Below, one piece after another: positions 1 through 11,306 of a DNA stretch of 64,000 nucleotides. The notes beneath the pieces were generated by a model. The model was not told where the DNA came from. It did not search any database and worked only from the letters and a program-made list of their open reading frames with translations. A program made the translations under genes and the position numbers. This DNA comes from Diadema setosum (lineage: Eukaryota; Echinodermata; Echinoidea; Diadematoida; Diadematidae): the NCBI GenBank assembly GCA_033980235.1, contig CM067066.1, positions 41,068,977-41,132,976 on the forward strand. Reading direction: 5' to 3'. How positions within the stretch are numbered: the first letter of the stretch is position 1; every line of letters begins with the position of its first letter.

Positions 1-2029
1 TTTATTGATGAAGTATTGTATACCATGACTAAAATATATTCCAAGTATAGCCAATTCCAGAACACAAGAGCTGTTCAGATAGCAAAGTTTGACATAAAGT
101 CATTCAGACAGGCGAGTTAGGAGTTAGGACAAACATGAGTAGATGTTGTTGACTGAGATAGTCAAGCATAGACACAAGTGACTTGTTCAGACAGTCACAC
201 TCAGGCAAATAGTCATTCAGCTATACTGTAAAACATGATATATTCGCGGCATGAAATTTTTGCGAATTGGAGCTGACAGCCTTTTTTGCGAATTGCCACT
301 GGCATTCAATGCATACAGTGTAGAAAAGAATCTTGCTGCTCGCGAAATTCGCGAAATTAAAAGGCAGCTAACAAGTTGTATTTCCTTTTATTCAGAAAAA
401 TCTCTGGTACCAGGCATGTATCATTATTCAGACATTGATGCCCCTTGACAAGACAATAGTGTTTGTGTGTGTGTTTGTATGTTTGTCATGAGGATGATCT
501 TTGCTGTCAAATACTTTGTGAGCTCACTTTCTTATTAGCAACAAGAGTCACATAATCTTTGTTTGAAATGATACATCCTCCAAGGAAACCTGTTAGGGTA
601 GATGGATGTTTCTCACACGAGTGGGACACATGATATTATTTAATGTCTAATCTCAAGAGGAGTTGATCGATAACGATCATGGTCCCTAAATACTGACTGG
701 CCCTGAAGAAGGCTGAATATAATACAGCTGGTGACATTCAGGAAAGGTATCCCCTTTACAGTGGAGATGAAGTAGTTAAAACAAACATGGAAAGAGATCG
801 TGAGAAAAACAGATCAGTCCAGGAAATGAGGTAAAGTAGACGAACCGACTCCCTCTGGTCTGAATTCAGGGGGCAAAAAATCATCAAACTTGTATGACCC
901 TTTGCAAGTCCGAGGCCACAATTTGGGTTGTTGCTTTTTTCCCTGAAAGTGTGCAGATTGTATGTGTGTGTATCTGTCTGTCTGTGTTTATGTATGTTGC
1001 TTTTTAGATAAACATCCAGAAGAGGATGTCAAATGGAAATGCTAACTGTCTCTTTATTCTCATTTTATTTTGGGTGTGTTTTTCCTTTGAGTAAATGCTT
1101 GTGCCTGAAAGTGTGTCGGGCATTAAGATATACTGTATCTGTTCATAATAGTTCATTTAACTGTGTAAATTGTTTATATGAATGTTTTAAGTCCCTTCTA
1201 AACTTTGGGCCATCCAATGTCATGCCCTTCTCTGATATCTCATAATTTCATATTCTTGACATGCAGATGACTCATGGTGTTATTCAGATACCTCTCATAT
1301 TTTGGCAACTTTTGAATCTTTTATGATGACAAACAAGTTGTAAATGTTTTCTATTTGCATTTATACTGACAAGGCACTAAAACGAATGAAAAATGAATGC
1401 TACCCCAATTGTTCATCGATGAATGCTTTTTCTAATATGATAATGGGTCATTGATTAGAATTGGTTAGATGTGTTCATAACATCTTCTGCTTCCCATCAA
1501 ATAGACATCTTCTGCTTTTTGTGCAGCCATGGTACATGCATATTTTGCCTACCTGAAGAAAGAGTAAACAGTAAAAAAAAAAAGTGAAGAGTTCCCTTTT
1601 ACGTGTTATTTGAAAGGAATGAAATTTGACATTTCTTGTCTGTTGAAATATTAAATTTTGCACAAGCACAATTATTTCCTTTTCAAATCAGAATTTATTA
1701 TTTAATTGATTTGTCACCATTGGCAATACCTCTTGGACCGTTACCTATCACCAATTTCTCAGCAAACGCACAGATGAGATAGTAAAGCCAACTTTGTGTA
1801 CTTAGTGATTTGTGTGATGTTCTGATATAGAAATGCTCTTATTTCTCCAACAGCAATTTCTGCAAAGTTGTTGCCATAGCAACTGCCATGTTTTAGAGGA
1901 AATGTGACTCTGTTTGACTAAGGTGTTAATAGCAGATGAAGTTTCAACTTGAAATACACATACTCCGATACTTTTGTTATGTTTTTACATTATTTCCATA
2001 TAGATATATGTTTAGTTTCTGAATTTTCA

Positions 2030-2600
2030 GGTCTTACCATGACAACAGACTTGAAAAAAAAATTCCCATGACCCGAGTTACTCCAAGTCTATAGATTTAG
2101 TCACTTTTGTCTTATTTAATAAATACTGTGAATTAGAAGTATGTGTTATTTTTCTAGCAATAGTTTTTACCCTGGCAACTAGAGAAGACATCAGAATTGA
2201 CTAGGACTCTAAATGCAATTGAATGAGTAATTCTAAATCTATAGATCTAGTTACTTTTATTACCTTTCAGTACTATTTAACCTGTTGAGGACCAGTTCCA
2301 AGTATACTCAGGCAGGTATCTATAGAAAATGTGTGTTGTAGCAAAATCAGTCCATCCTCAACGAGTTAGTTGGAAGTATGTCTATTTTTTAAAAACAATA
2401 TTTCATGATTGCACCAGGAAAACACATCTGAAAAGAACTAGGACTTTAATTGCAATTGTACAAATAATTCCAAATCTATTATTTTAGTCTTTTTTTTTCT
2501 TACATTCTAGTATGGTTTAATAGGAAATAAGATTATAGGTTTTTCAGAAAGATTATTTGTTACCATGGCAATGAGATAAGACATCAGAATTCTGAAGGGC
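2030..2600. repeat. Degenerate ~220-bp tandem repeat, about three copies
   Basis: Phrases recur in order: 'accatgacaa' or 'accctggcaac' or 'accatggcaatg', then 'aagacatcagaatt', then 'aggactctaaatgcaattg', then 'taattctaaatctatag', then 'ttagtcacttttgtctta'. Copies lie near 2030-2160, 2160-2280 and 2390-2590, strongly diverged. A small TTAA-flanked element (2277-2369) interrupts one copy, so the tandem duplication predates that insertion. Confidence 0.55.
2277..2369. mobile_element. piggyBac-type MITE, family A, copy 1
   Basis: A 93-bp element lies between TTAA (2277-2280) and a mutated TTAG (2366-2369). Its ends are inverted copies: CCTGTTGAGGA on the left and TCCTCAACGAG on the right. The inside carries AGTTCCAAGTATACTC followed by GGCAGGTATCTATAG. 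A second copy of the same family lies at 10143-10268. TTAA target duplication with CCY-starting ends is typical of piggyBac-derived non-autonomous elements; no transposase is encoded. Confidence 0.7.
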
Positions 2601-2683
2601 TCAATATTTAAATCATTTCATAATATTTCAGTCTAGATGTGTTCTGAAGTTAGTGCTTTTAGATTTTGATATTGAGCCCTTCA
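2593..2683. repeat. Short inverted repeat (15-bp arms)
   Basis: TGAAGGGCTCAATAT at 2593-2607 is repeated in perfect inverse at 2669-2683, with a loop of about 60 bp. Beyond the arms 'acatc' and 'gatgt' also pair after a small bulge. It is probably a foldback remnant. Confidence 0.6.
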
Positions 2684-2861
2684 GATGTCTTGTGTTTGTG
2701 TTTCACTATGTCCCATATGGAGAATTTATATTATACCTCCTCAACATGTGCCATCTTATGAAACTTCTTGAATGATATTCCACAAGTGACATCTAGAGTG
2801 TTGAGCTGCAATTGAAGAAAATCTTATTTGCAAATGATGAAAGAAATGTCATTCAAGTAGA

Positions 2862-2900
2862 GAGAGAGAAAGAGAGAGAGAGGGGGGGGGGGGGGGGGGG
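2862..2900. repeat. (AG)n microsatellite running into poly-G
   Basis: AGAGAG dinucleotides are followed by an uninterrupted G tract of about 20 bases. It is simple-sequence DNA with no gene content. Confidence 0.9.
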
Positions 2901-4269
2901 CTGAGGTTCTGTCAGCTGCCATGAGTAGAAAGCTCTGGTTAGTTAATGATGTGACTCACTATTCATCATCCTTTGAACACAAAGAAAAGAATCCCTAGGG
3001 CTGAGATATCATAATAATCATGCCATCCTTTTAGTTCCTACTCACTCCCTAACTCCATACCCTTTCTCCTGTCTAATATATGCAAGTGTTCATGAAAACA
3101 GATCTGCACTACTGTATAAGCTGTTATTTTCACATACAGATATTGTTGCAAATGAGGAGGTTACAGCCATTTTCACAAGATGTTGTTTTCACTAATTGAC
3201 TATGATGAATGCACTATTCCCCAATTGCATGGGACACTTTTGTGTGTTGTTAAATTTGCAATCCAGAGTAAGCAAATCAGAAGTTTAATGACTAGAGTTC
3301 ATGGTACAGAATGAGTGGCTGTCTTCTGTATGTCTAATTCATTTATTGGAACCAGATGACTATACTTTGTTACTGTTGCTGGTGCCTTGGAAGATAATGA
3401 GCTTGATCATTCACACACATTGACTTAGAACCTTCTCTTCTCTGTTTCTTCTCAGTTGCCACAGAGTGTCTAGATTGACAGCTGTATAGATTGTATTTTA
3501 AATGGAAGGCAGCCGTATGCCCACTGCTTATTTCTACTCTTTCCTTGGTAGGTCTCAGATTTCACTTGAACAGACCATAATCTGCTATATTAGGGAGGAA
3601 AAGCTCATTTTATGAAATCATCTGACTAATTGGAAGAGTCTGGTTCTTTTACGGTCATCCTGCTTAGAGTTAGCCAACAACCTTGTCTCAGGAAGGCTAG
3701 ACAAGTGAACATTTGGGTCAGTGTATGGTCATAAGATTCCAGTTTGTCATTGCCTCAAACTAGTCTCTTAAGGGACTAGGTTACAGTTACACAAACACAG
3801 TAGTGGCAGTCATATAGTGACAGAAATAGAGAAAAGGTCAGTAAAATAACATCCACTATTGTAAAGATATTATTTGTTACTTGACTTGTTGGCCTGTCTC
3901 TTTTTCCCTTTGACATAGAGATTCCCTAGCTGTCACCAGATCATTGTGAATGAATCAATTTTGACTGCCTGCAGTCTCTGCATACCTTTCCTAGTGAATA
4001 TCAAGTATCACTTTCTTTCAATGTTCTGCATATGCACAAATGTAATGTTGAATATTTGCATCAAACTTATCAACCATTTTGAATATCTAGGTTGTGTCCA
4101 TTAGTCTTTCCTGTGTCAAGTTATTGGAGGTTATCCAATGGCAGAGAGGAATGTAGTTTATCTGAATTTGAAGATATTTCTTTATAATGCTAGCCAAGCT
4201 GATTGATTTTTAGATATTTGTCAAAATCTCTTTTCATGTTTTCTTTTTTTCTATCTTTTTATGCCACAG

Positions 4270-4375
4270 ATCATTGCAACATATATGCCTGACATGGACA
4301 CTACGGATGAGGGTGCCCTAACAGTAAATACAACAGGGATCCAGTGGGCTGCAGGCAGCCAGCCGATAGATGGCG
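4270..4375 (+). CDS. RTK exon: extracellular membrane-proximal segment
   Basis: 106 bp, phase 0 to phase 1, after a T-rich tract ending in CCACAG and before GTATGC. It encodes an acidic stretch ([11 protein letters not shown]) and an N-glycosylation sequon NTT. Frame and phase match the next exon. It is the least certain exon: short, with a weak donor, and recognised only from its fit to the next exon. Confidence 0.6.
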
Positions 4376-7300
4376 GTATGCAGTAACTCCTCCAGTACAC
4401 CAAATTCTGATGGAAATCTACTTCACTTTTCAAAATGCATATATATTAACATATTGATATGCCAGAGATAAGACACTTAAACTTGTTTGTTTGCATATTT
4501 TCCTTAGTTTACTTGCACTTCAATGTGTAATGAACAGTAACTGTTGTTATTAACTCTTGCATAGATTTTGTTGATGTGTATTTAAGATCATGCAGAATTA
4601 TTTTTAAGCATCATTTGTATGGAAGCAGACATTGTACTTTGTAACAGCATTAACTGTCACATGCTGGCGTCTATTTATAGATTTCACTTGCGGTCATGCA
4701 CAACACTCACGTGAGAACAAAAACAAGCAAACAAACAAGAAACAAAAAGCAAAAAAAAAAAACAAACAAACAAACCCAACAACAACAACAACAACCAAAC
4801 CATGAAACACAATTTGAAAGAAATCAGAGCCAAAGTGTTTTGTTGTAAAATGTGGTATTTGTAAAACTTTTTTTAGTATTTTACTTAATTAAGTACGTAA
4901 CCATACTTTATGGTATGATGACATTGATATTGGTCAGAGTTAAGTACTTCTAAAATAGATTTTGAATGTAATTTTTTTCCCTTTAATCTGACCAGGGCCA
5001 ACGTGCATGGTAGAAGGCTTGAGACAGGCCTTAGGATCAGACTGCAGGACTGCCATAGCTCTCATGAACACTATGCTCCTTATCATCATTCTCGTCTCAA
5101 CCATTATCTTGGCAGTCTTCATAAAACGCAGGTACCACACGATTTATCCCCAAGCTCAAATTGTGATAGTATTAAAGTCAAATCAGTAATCTATATGTAT
5201 GCTTTTTATTCATGTGTATGCCAGTAAAGCTTTTCGTTCATTGCTAATTTTCACAATATAAGAAAAAGGTGGATTAGAATTTGTCTTTACTTGAACTTCC
5301 TGTTTATATCTGCCGTAATAATGGCCTGTCAATTCTTGTAGGCATTGAACAAGAAGAGCTTGTCATACATTAAAAAGTCATACTCTTTTATTAACCGTAG
5401 AAAGAAATGCACACAAACAAGAATTTACTCAATGCACGCTGTACCTTGAAACCCCAGACTTCTACATAGACTGTTATAAATACCAATGAGTTTAATGGGG
5501 CAGGTAGTATTATTAGTTTGCCATAGCTGTGACTTAGTATAGTTGAGTATGGTATGGACATAATAGTTGGAATCTCAGAGGAGTTTTGTAGGGGTTTTAA
5601 AGAAGTATGATGAAAGTTTGGTAGGGATATATGGTTTGAGTATGAAAAAAAAAATATTATAGGAGTTTGGTACAAGTTTGGAAGGAGTGTGGTAGAATTT
5701 GGCAGCAGATGTGAAGGATCATAGTAAGAATTTCATGAGCATGAAAAGTAGAGTGTGTCTTTGTGTTAATCATTTCAATTGGATTGAATTGAATCACACT
5801 TCAATTGATCTTAACAGAATTTCTCAAGAATGCAACTTATGTTTTTGAGCTGAATAGCATTTTGAGCTTTTATTGAAAAAATGTTCATATGTACTAATGG
5901 CACCAATTAATGCAACATCTATATATGCAGTTCACTTGAAAGTATAAGTACTGAGTGGATTCAGCACAACCAATGATGTCATACTCTTGTCTACTTACTA
6001 GGTATGACAAGAAAGTGAAGCGCACTGAGCAGCATATCAAGCAGCTGACATTGATGGGGCTAGGAGAGGGATCCCTCATTACTCTTGATGAATGGGAGAT
6101 GCCTAGAGAGAATGTTGTCCTCAATCGTAAGCTGGGTGAAGGTGCATTTGGTACTGTCTATGGAGGGGAAGCATTGCTAGGCAACTGTAAGTGGGCAGCA
6201 GTCGCCGTCAAGACACTGAAGCTTGGAGCAACTGTGGCAGAAAAGGTAGGAGATTGTGAAAGCAAAAGATTTAAAGGTATTTATATTGCATACAATCAGC
6301 TGGGGTCTTCAACAGAAATAGGAAAGTTACATGAACATACATGTGAATTCAGTAAATACAGAAAGATTAATGTAATACTCAGTAATAGGTTTAGGAAATC
6401 CTACAATCTGTTAGTTTTTATCCCATGTGGTCCATAGGGGAAGTCTACAATGGTTTGTGATCTTAGGCAAGTACTATAGAAGAAAATAGAATAGGCATTC
6501 TAAAAATTTGTGTGGAAAGTACATATTTCCTCTATGCTTTTAACTTGTTATTGAAAAATACAGGCTAGGCAAATATTTTCCATACCACTAGGGGGATCCA
6601 GGTCAAGCATTCTTTTTTATGCCCTACACAAAAAAGCAACAACCCAAAAACAAACAAACAAACTGTGAAGTTCTTTTTTCCCTAATACCATCGTAAAACT
6701 GTTATATTTCACAAATGATTGTCAAGTTCATACTACCAATATTTTGAGCATGAGAACAAACATGAGTTAGACAGTCTCTCTTTTTCTTAGTTTAAAATGT
6801 AGAGAGTGACAGAAGATCATGCCTTTATTGTCATGGCATTCCACACCACTTGTTGTGTCTCCCCTTCATGAGCTGTACACACAAGTTGTATTGTCTTCTG
6901 AGTACTCACAGGCTCTTGTCACCATTTGGCACAGGTAAAACCCTGAGTCATGCTAACTCTGATATGTAATGTGTGGGTAGACTGGATTCTTTACTTGTAT
7001 AAAATCGTTCTAAATTACCTGTCTCATTCCTGAAAGTTTTTCAATGGTGGGAGTTCAAACTAGGACCTTGCAACATTTTGTGCAGTCATCAGAAGAGCCT
7101 GTAAAACCCATACCTATGTGATTGTAGGTGTCAAGGCTTTAGCCACAAATATTATGTTCATACCACAATTTTCACCTGCATCATCAACAAAGATTCAAAT
7201 ATCTGAAGGTTTCACTTCATCCTCATCACATAAAGTTTAGCGACTTGTAAAGCACTCTTAATCAACATTTACTACCTAGTTACAGTGTGTGTGTGTGTGT

Positions 7301-8032
7301 GTTTTTTTTTCATGGCACATGCAATTTATTTCAATTGATAGTCTCACAAATAACTGTTTGCAAAATGTATGTGTGCAAAACTAATGAACATATAGCTTTT
7401 TTAAACCTAATTTCACACATATCTTTGTAAGAGATACTTGTTTTCGAGACAGATGTGTATTCATGAGTAACATAAAATCTGTTTCTCCTGTTTAGTTTAT
7501 AGGTGTTCATTAATGAATCTTTTATTCTCTGTTTTAGCTGGATTTTCTCAGTGAAGCAGAAATGATGAAACGTTTCAGTCACAGAAATGTGGTGAATCTA
7601 CTTGGAGTCTGCACACGGGGTGAACCAATGTATGCAGTTATGGAGTTTATGCTGTATGGTAAGTTTTGGATTCAGTACCCCTCGCAGAATATTAATTTCA
7701 TTGTTTCATATGAATATTTTAGGATTACTTCATATGTATAAATTTGTATCAAAGTTCTGTAAGAGTATGTTAATTCATGAGAAAAGAGCTACAGGTCACA
7801 AGAGATGCTGCCATTCTATCTCTCCCATCATGCTGATATAGTCCTTTGGTGATTTACATTGAATTGGATCTTGTTTGACAAAACCACAAGAAAGTAGCTG
7901 GAAAAGATTGTCTTTTGATTGTGTCAAATTCTGAAAGAGGATATTATCAACTTCAGAAGGATATTCATCTCATTAAGTATATACATATACAGACACATAC
8001 ACACACAGATAGAGAGATAGATAGATAGATAT

Positions 8033-8095
<63 letters not shown>

Positions 8096-11000
8096 TATTA
8101 TGAATAATAGAATATTCCTCATTGTCTATGAATTTTCTCTTTGTCTCTCTGCACTTAGGTGATCTGAAAACATTTCTGCTAGGACGTCGTCACCTTGTAG
8201 GAGAGACCAGTGAGGGCAGTGTTATGACTGATAAGCTTCTTACCTCAATGGTACTAGATATTGCATGTGGCCTCAGCTATCTGGCCAGTATCAACTATGT
8301 ACACAGGTGAGAAAGTGGTCCATACAGCCTAACATACCCACATTTTTTGCTGAGGTATATATTTATGCCATGAACTAAACCAGGTTTGGAAATTATGTAG
8401 ATATATGTCATGTGTGATGGAAAGAGACCTGTGTTATAAAAAGCAACTTACATCATGACCTGTGATGTTTGAAAATTGAAGTCACAGATTGAAGAATCAG
8501 GGTGTAGTACATTCTTTAATTGGATACAAACTTTATTCTGTTGCATTAATCCTTGAGAAATTTAAAAGGGCATATAATTCAGGGAAGTTATAGGTTTGAG
8601 AATTGTTTGAAAAGTTCTAAAAGGGCAACTTACCTTTTAAACATTAAGGGACATTACTTCCACATACTAAGAAAATGACATTCAATGATTCAAGTAATGA
8701 AAATATTCAACTTGTGGAATCCGATTACATTCTAGTCAAACGAAAGCAAGAGATTATTAAAGCAGAGGGGTGAAGATATGCTATGAAAGATTTTTATTAG
8801 TTTCCTCTGTCTCTGCAAATGTTTTTGTAAGATCGCAACAGCTGATCTACATTTTTAACAAATGTGTCGGAAAAAGGAACTGTCATCTACTGCTTTTATG
8901 GCAGTAACACTACCACCAGGCTATCCCTGGTTGATGAAGTGACATGATGAACTTGGAACAGATATAGATCAGCAGTTGCAATCTTACAAATACATTTGTA
9001 CATTGAGAGACAACAGATAAAAATCTTTCATAGTATAGATTCTAGTTGTGATACAACCATTATGTATCTTTTGACTTTATGTAGTATATCCTGCAATGAA
9101 AACATGACTAGTTGTTATAGGAAGACCAAAATATAAACAGGAACAGATACGAAGATAACTCCAGGCTCTTCGTCCTCATACAATTAATGGCTGTTTGTCA
9201 GGGGGACTATAGATATTTTTTTGTAACTTCAGGTTTGCATATGAGAAATTAAATATTTATATGAAATATGTCATTGATCTTGTGTGATTATGATGTTCTA
9301 TTTCTTGGTGTTTTTCCCCAGAGATCTGGCTTGTAGAAATTGCTTGGTGGATGCAATGTATGTGGTTAAGATTGGTGACTTTGGAATGACTCGGGCCCTC
9401 TATGATTCTGACTACTACAGGCTTGGAAAGAGAAGTAAGATTATTTCACATCTCACAAGTTCACACTTTCATTTGATAAAATTAGTGATGATTTCATCAT
9501 AAGTCCTGTGTGTAATGTTTCATTCTGTGCTGAAATATACTGAGTTTGATACTCCTGACAGGTCCAATTATCACTCTTGATGAATTGTTCAATTTTTACG
9601 ATGTTGCTCAAACGGGAATGAGTCCAAAGCCAAGAAATGACCGCATATATATTCTAAAACTCTGTAACCCATACCTCACCCTGGTTTGATACAGGCAAAC
9701 TTCCAGTGCGATGGATGGCTCCCGAGAGTCTGACGGAAGGTATCTTTACCACTATGAGTGATGTCTGGAGTTTGGGTGTAGTCATATATGAAGTTGTGAC
9801 TTTGGGCAGCTTTCCTTACCAAGAGCTGTCTAACTCAGAGGTGCTGGAATACATCAGGGCCCAAAATTCTCTCCAGCCACCAGATGGATGTAGCACAGCA
9901 TTGTAAGTAGCATTCAGTGTTTTGCCTGTGTAAGACACTCTCCAGGACTTACAAACGGCAGTCAGCTACAAACCAGCAAATATCAATGCTAAACTTATTC
10001 AAAAAACATTCAACAGAAATGATTGTTTTTAATTTTCTTTTGTAATATATTTGTCAGATAGATATGTGTTGTCTTTAACTTCCTGAATAATTTTGTCAAA
10101 TTTTCGTGCAGGCAAGTCTCACCAAGAAGTTGTGGTAGTTTATTAACCTGTTGAAGACGAGTCTCGAGTATACTCGAAACCCGTTGAAGATGAGTCCCAA
10201 GTATACTCGGGCAGGTGTCTATGGGAAATTGTTGTTGTAGCAATATCAGCCCTCCCTCAACGGGTTAAGTCATGTTTGTTTGGGATATTCTTAAAGGAAC
10301 AGCCGCACTACTGTCTAAGCCTTTGTTTAATCTGTCAAACAGTGACTGCAGAGCAGCAACTTTGATGAAGTATTTTGTGTTCTATTTGGTTGACAGGGCA
10401 ACGCTAATGATGCAGTGCTGGGCCATCCAACCCAACCATCGTCCCACAGCTAAGGATGTCACAGATATTTTGCGCCAGCGACCCAACTTGATAACTCCTT
10501 GTGTTGGTGCACCTCTTGGTAGCATTCCTCCAGAGGAATTAAACAGCACAGGTCTCCCCCTTAGTCCTTCAAATATTAAACATCCTGCCCACAAACGTAG
10601 CACTCGTAGTAACAGTAGTGTTGATATGCCTATGGGAAGAGACTTTCGTCGTGACCATGACGAAGAGTTTCTGACTGGACACCTTGCTAGTGTGGGCCAT
10701 ATCTTCAGAGCATCAAAACGTAGATCTAACAAATGCAACTTAACAAGGCCAACATATGAACTTGGTCCCAGTGGATCACGATCAAGGGCAAATTCAGACC
10801 CAGACATGAACTGCCTATCCCTCGTTAGCTCCTCATTAAGTGCGCCCTCTACATCTCTCTCCTCTACTACAAGTTGTCCCTCAACATCACAAGACTCATG
10901 CATTGTAGCCATGGAGGAACCATGTGCACCTCCAGGAATGAATAGAGCAAGAGCAAAAACTTCAGCCACTCTGGAACACCATTTTCTGCACAGAATACCA

Positions 11001-11306
11001 TCAGGGACAACATTCAGCAAACTCTTAAAAAAGGCTGCCACCCAGGATAATATTTATGCTGACCAAAAGCAGCACTGGTCTCTCTTCAGTAGCAGCATGG
11101 ACAACCCTCGTTTTGATGATTTACCACTTATTCGTCCCAAGTCTAGCCGACGTGGAAGCAAGAGGCCTCGCAGCAAGTCACTTGGAAGTAAATCATCTGG
11201 TAGCAAATCACCTTCCAGCAAGCATTCTGTCTATGTCACACTATCCAGGAATGGATTTAATGAAAATAAAGATGAAGAAACAATGGTGTCATTTGTGTCA
11301 AATTAA
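4270..11306 (+). CDS. Receptor tyrosine kinase, 3' part of gene (661 residues visible)
   Basis: Eight exons join in compatible phase: 4270-4375, 4996-5131, 6002-6245, 7538-7658, 8159-8306, 9322-9434, 9695-9902, 10397-11306 (stop TAA). All junctions are GT-AG. In residues of the visible fragment: extracellular stalk 1-54, transmembrane helix about 55-78 followed by KRR, juxtamembrane 82-117, kinase about 118-390, tail to 661. Catalytic features are intact: GEGAFGTV loop 126-133, Lys151 in VAVK, Glu168, HRDLACRN with Asp253, DFG 271-273, LPVRWMAPE and Arg374. The activation loop has the Y-x-x-x-YY pattern of insulin-receptor and TRK kinases (YDSDYY, 279-284). HRDLACRN replaces the usual HRDLAARN. 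It should transmit an extracellular ligand signal across the plasma membrane by tyrosine phosphorylation. The ectodomain lies upstream of the window, so family and ligand cannot be assigned. Confidence 0.93.
4996..5131 (+). CDS. RTK exon: transmembrane helix
   Basis: 136 bp between GACCAG and AG/GTACCA, phase 1 to phase 2. It encodes two cysteines (in PTCMVEG and SDCRT), then about 24 hydrophobic residues ([20 protein letters not shown]), then the stop-transfer FIKRR. The polarity fits a single-pass type I receptor with the kinase on the cytoplasmic side. Confidence 0.85.
6002..6245 (+). CDS. RTK exon: juxtamembrane and kinase N-lobe
   Basis: 244 bp, phase 2 to phase 0, acceptor TACTAG, donor GTAGGA. 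It encodes the juxtamembrane region with [13 protein letters not shown], a lead-in common to many receptor kinases, then the glycine loop GEGAFGTV and the ATP-binding Lys in VAVK. The open frame runs past the donor to 6437, but that extension is intron. Confidence 0.93.
7538..7658 (+). CDS. RTK exon: helix C to hinge
   Basis: 121 bp, phase 0 to phase 1, acceptor CTGTTTTAG, donor GTAAGT. It begins [10 protein letters not shown], containing the helix-C Glu that pairs with the N-lobe Lys. [12 protein letters not shown] and the hinge [10 protein letters not shown] follow. Confidence 0.93.
8008..8096. repeat. (GATA)n microsatellite in an RTK intron
   Basis: About 20 near-perfect GATA/ATAG units end 60 bp upstream of the exon at 8159. 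It is simple sequence and probably length-polymorphic. Confidence 0.95.
8159..8306 (+). CDS. RTK exon: kinase helices D and E up to the HRD motif
   Basis: 148 bp, phase 1 to phase 2, acceptor GCACTTAG, donor GTGAGA. It encodes [11 protein letters not shown], a kinase insert of modest length, and [15 protein letters not shown]. The catalytic HRD motif is split by the following intron. Confidence 0.93.
8776..9043. repeat. Intronic long inverted repeat (~72-bp arms)
   Basis: The arm at about 8780-8852 ('ctatgaaagatttttatt' ... 'ttttgtaagatcgcaaca' ... 'gctgatcta') pairs with the inverse arm at about 8968-9040 ('tagatcagcagttgcaatc' ... 'aaaaatctttcatag'). The loop of about 115 bp itself contains short pairing words. 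No terminal duplication was recognised. It would fold into a long hairpin in the primary transcript; it is probably a foldback MITE, and a small-RNA precursor is an untested alternative. Confidence 0.7.
9322..9434 (+). CDS. RTK exon: catalytic loop, DFG and activation loop
   Basis: 113 bp, phase 2 to phase 1, acceptor TTTTTCCCCAG, donor GTAAGA. It encodes DLACRNCLV (catalytic Asp and Asn), IGDFGMTR and the activation-loop tyrosines YDSDYYR. The second residue after DL is Ala and the third is Cys, where most receptor kinases have Ala-Ala. Confidence 0.95.
9695..9902 (+). CDS. RTK exon: P+1 loop and C-lobe
   Basis: 208 bp, phase 1 to phase 2, acceptor GATACAG, donor GTAAGT. It encodes [28 protein letters not shown] and [15 protein letters not shown], the standard tyrosine-kinase C-lobe core. 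Confidence 0.95.
10143..10268. mobile_element. piggyBac-type MITE, family A, copy 2 (RTK intron)
   Basis: A 126-bp element is bounded by TTAA at 10143-10146 and 10265-10268. The ends CCTGTTGAAGA and CCCTCAACGG are inverted copies. The inside has a tandemly repeated segment (GTTGAAGACGAGTC / GTTGAAGATGAGTC, each followed by a GTATACTCG word), which copy 1 has only once. It sits in the last RTK intron, 128 bp before the terminal exon. Confidence 0.8.
10397..11306 (+). CDS. RTK terminal exon: end of kinase and long Ser-rich tail
   Basis: 910 bp, acceptor GTTGACAG, stop TAA at 11304-11306. It completes the C-lobe ([15 protein letters not shown] with the structural Arg) and adds a tail of about 270 residues without recognised domains. 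The tail holds Ser/Thr runs, RANSDP (fits the R-x-x-S-x-P 14-3-3 pattern), and a basic (G/S)SK repeat region near the end ([18 protein letters not shown]). Tyrosines sit in TYELG, NIYADQ and SVYVTL; none is an obvious YxxM or YxN site. An open frame continues upstream to 10272 but is intron. Confidence 0.92.

Larger units (their letters stand above)
1..4269. other. Upstream flank or intron of the receptor kinase gene
   Basis: AT-rich sequence with short open frames only. The ectodomain exons of the kinase must lie upstream of the window, because the first recognised exon starts in phase 0 with no initiator or signal peptide. A good acceptor-like tract near 3450-3455 was examined, but the following sequence is stopped early in the usable frame. 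Fragments around 245-370 repeat GCGAATT and CGCGAAATT words and look like a decayed repeat. Otherwise only the repeats listed separately are seen. Confidence 0.5.

Noticed and set aside
3440..3530. Exon candidate after the strong acceptor-like tract at about 3425-3455
   Set aside because: The sequence after the AG meets a stop within a few codons to a dozen codons in each phase, and no kinase-ectodomain feature is seen.
5955..6437. 160-codon frame taken as one exon
   Set aside because: Only 6002-6245 is coding: it is bounded by TAG and GTAGGA and followed in phase by the next kinase exon. The flanking parts are intron.
10382..11041. 219-codon frame antisense to the kinase tail
   Set aside because: Shadow of the sense coding exon, which has the supported kinase sequence and phase.
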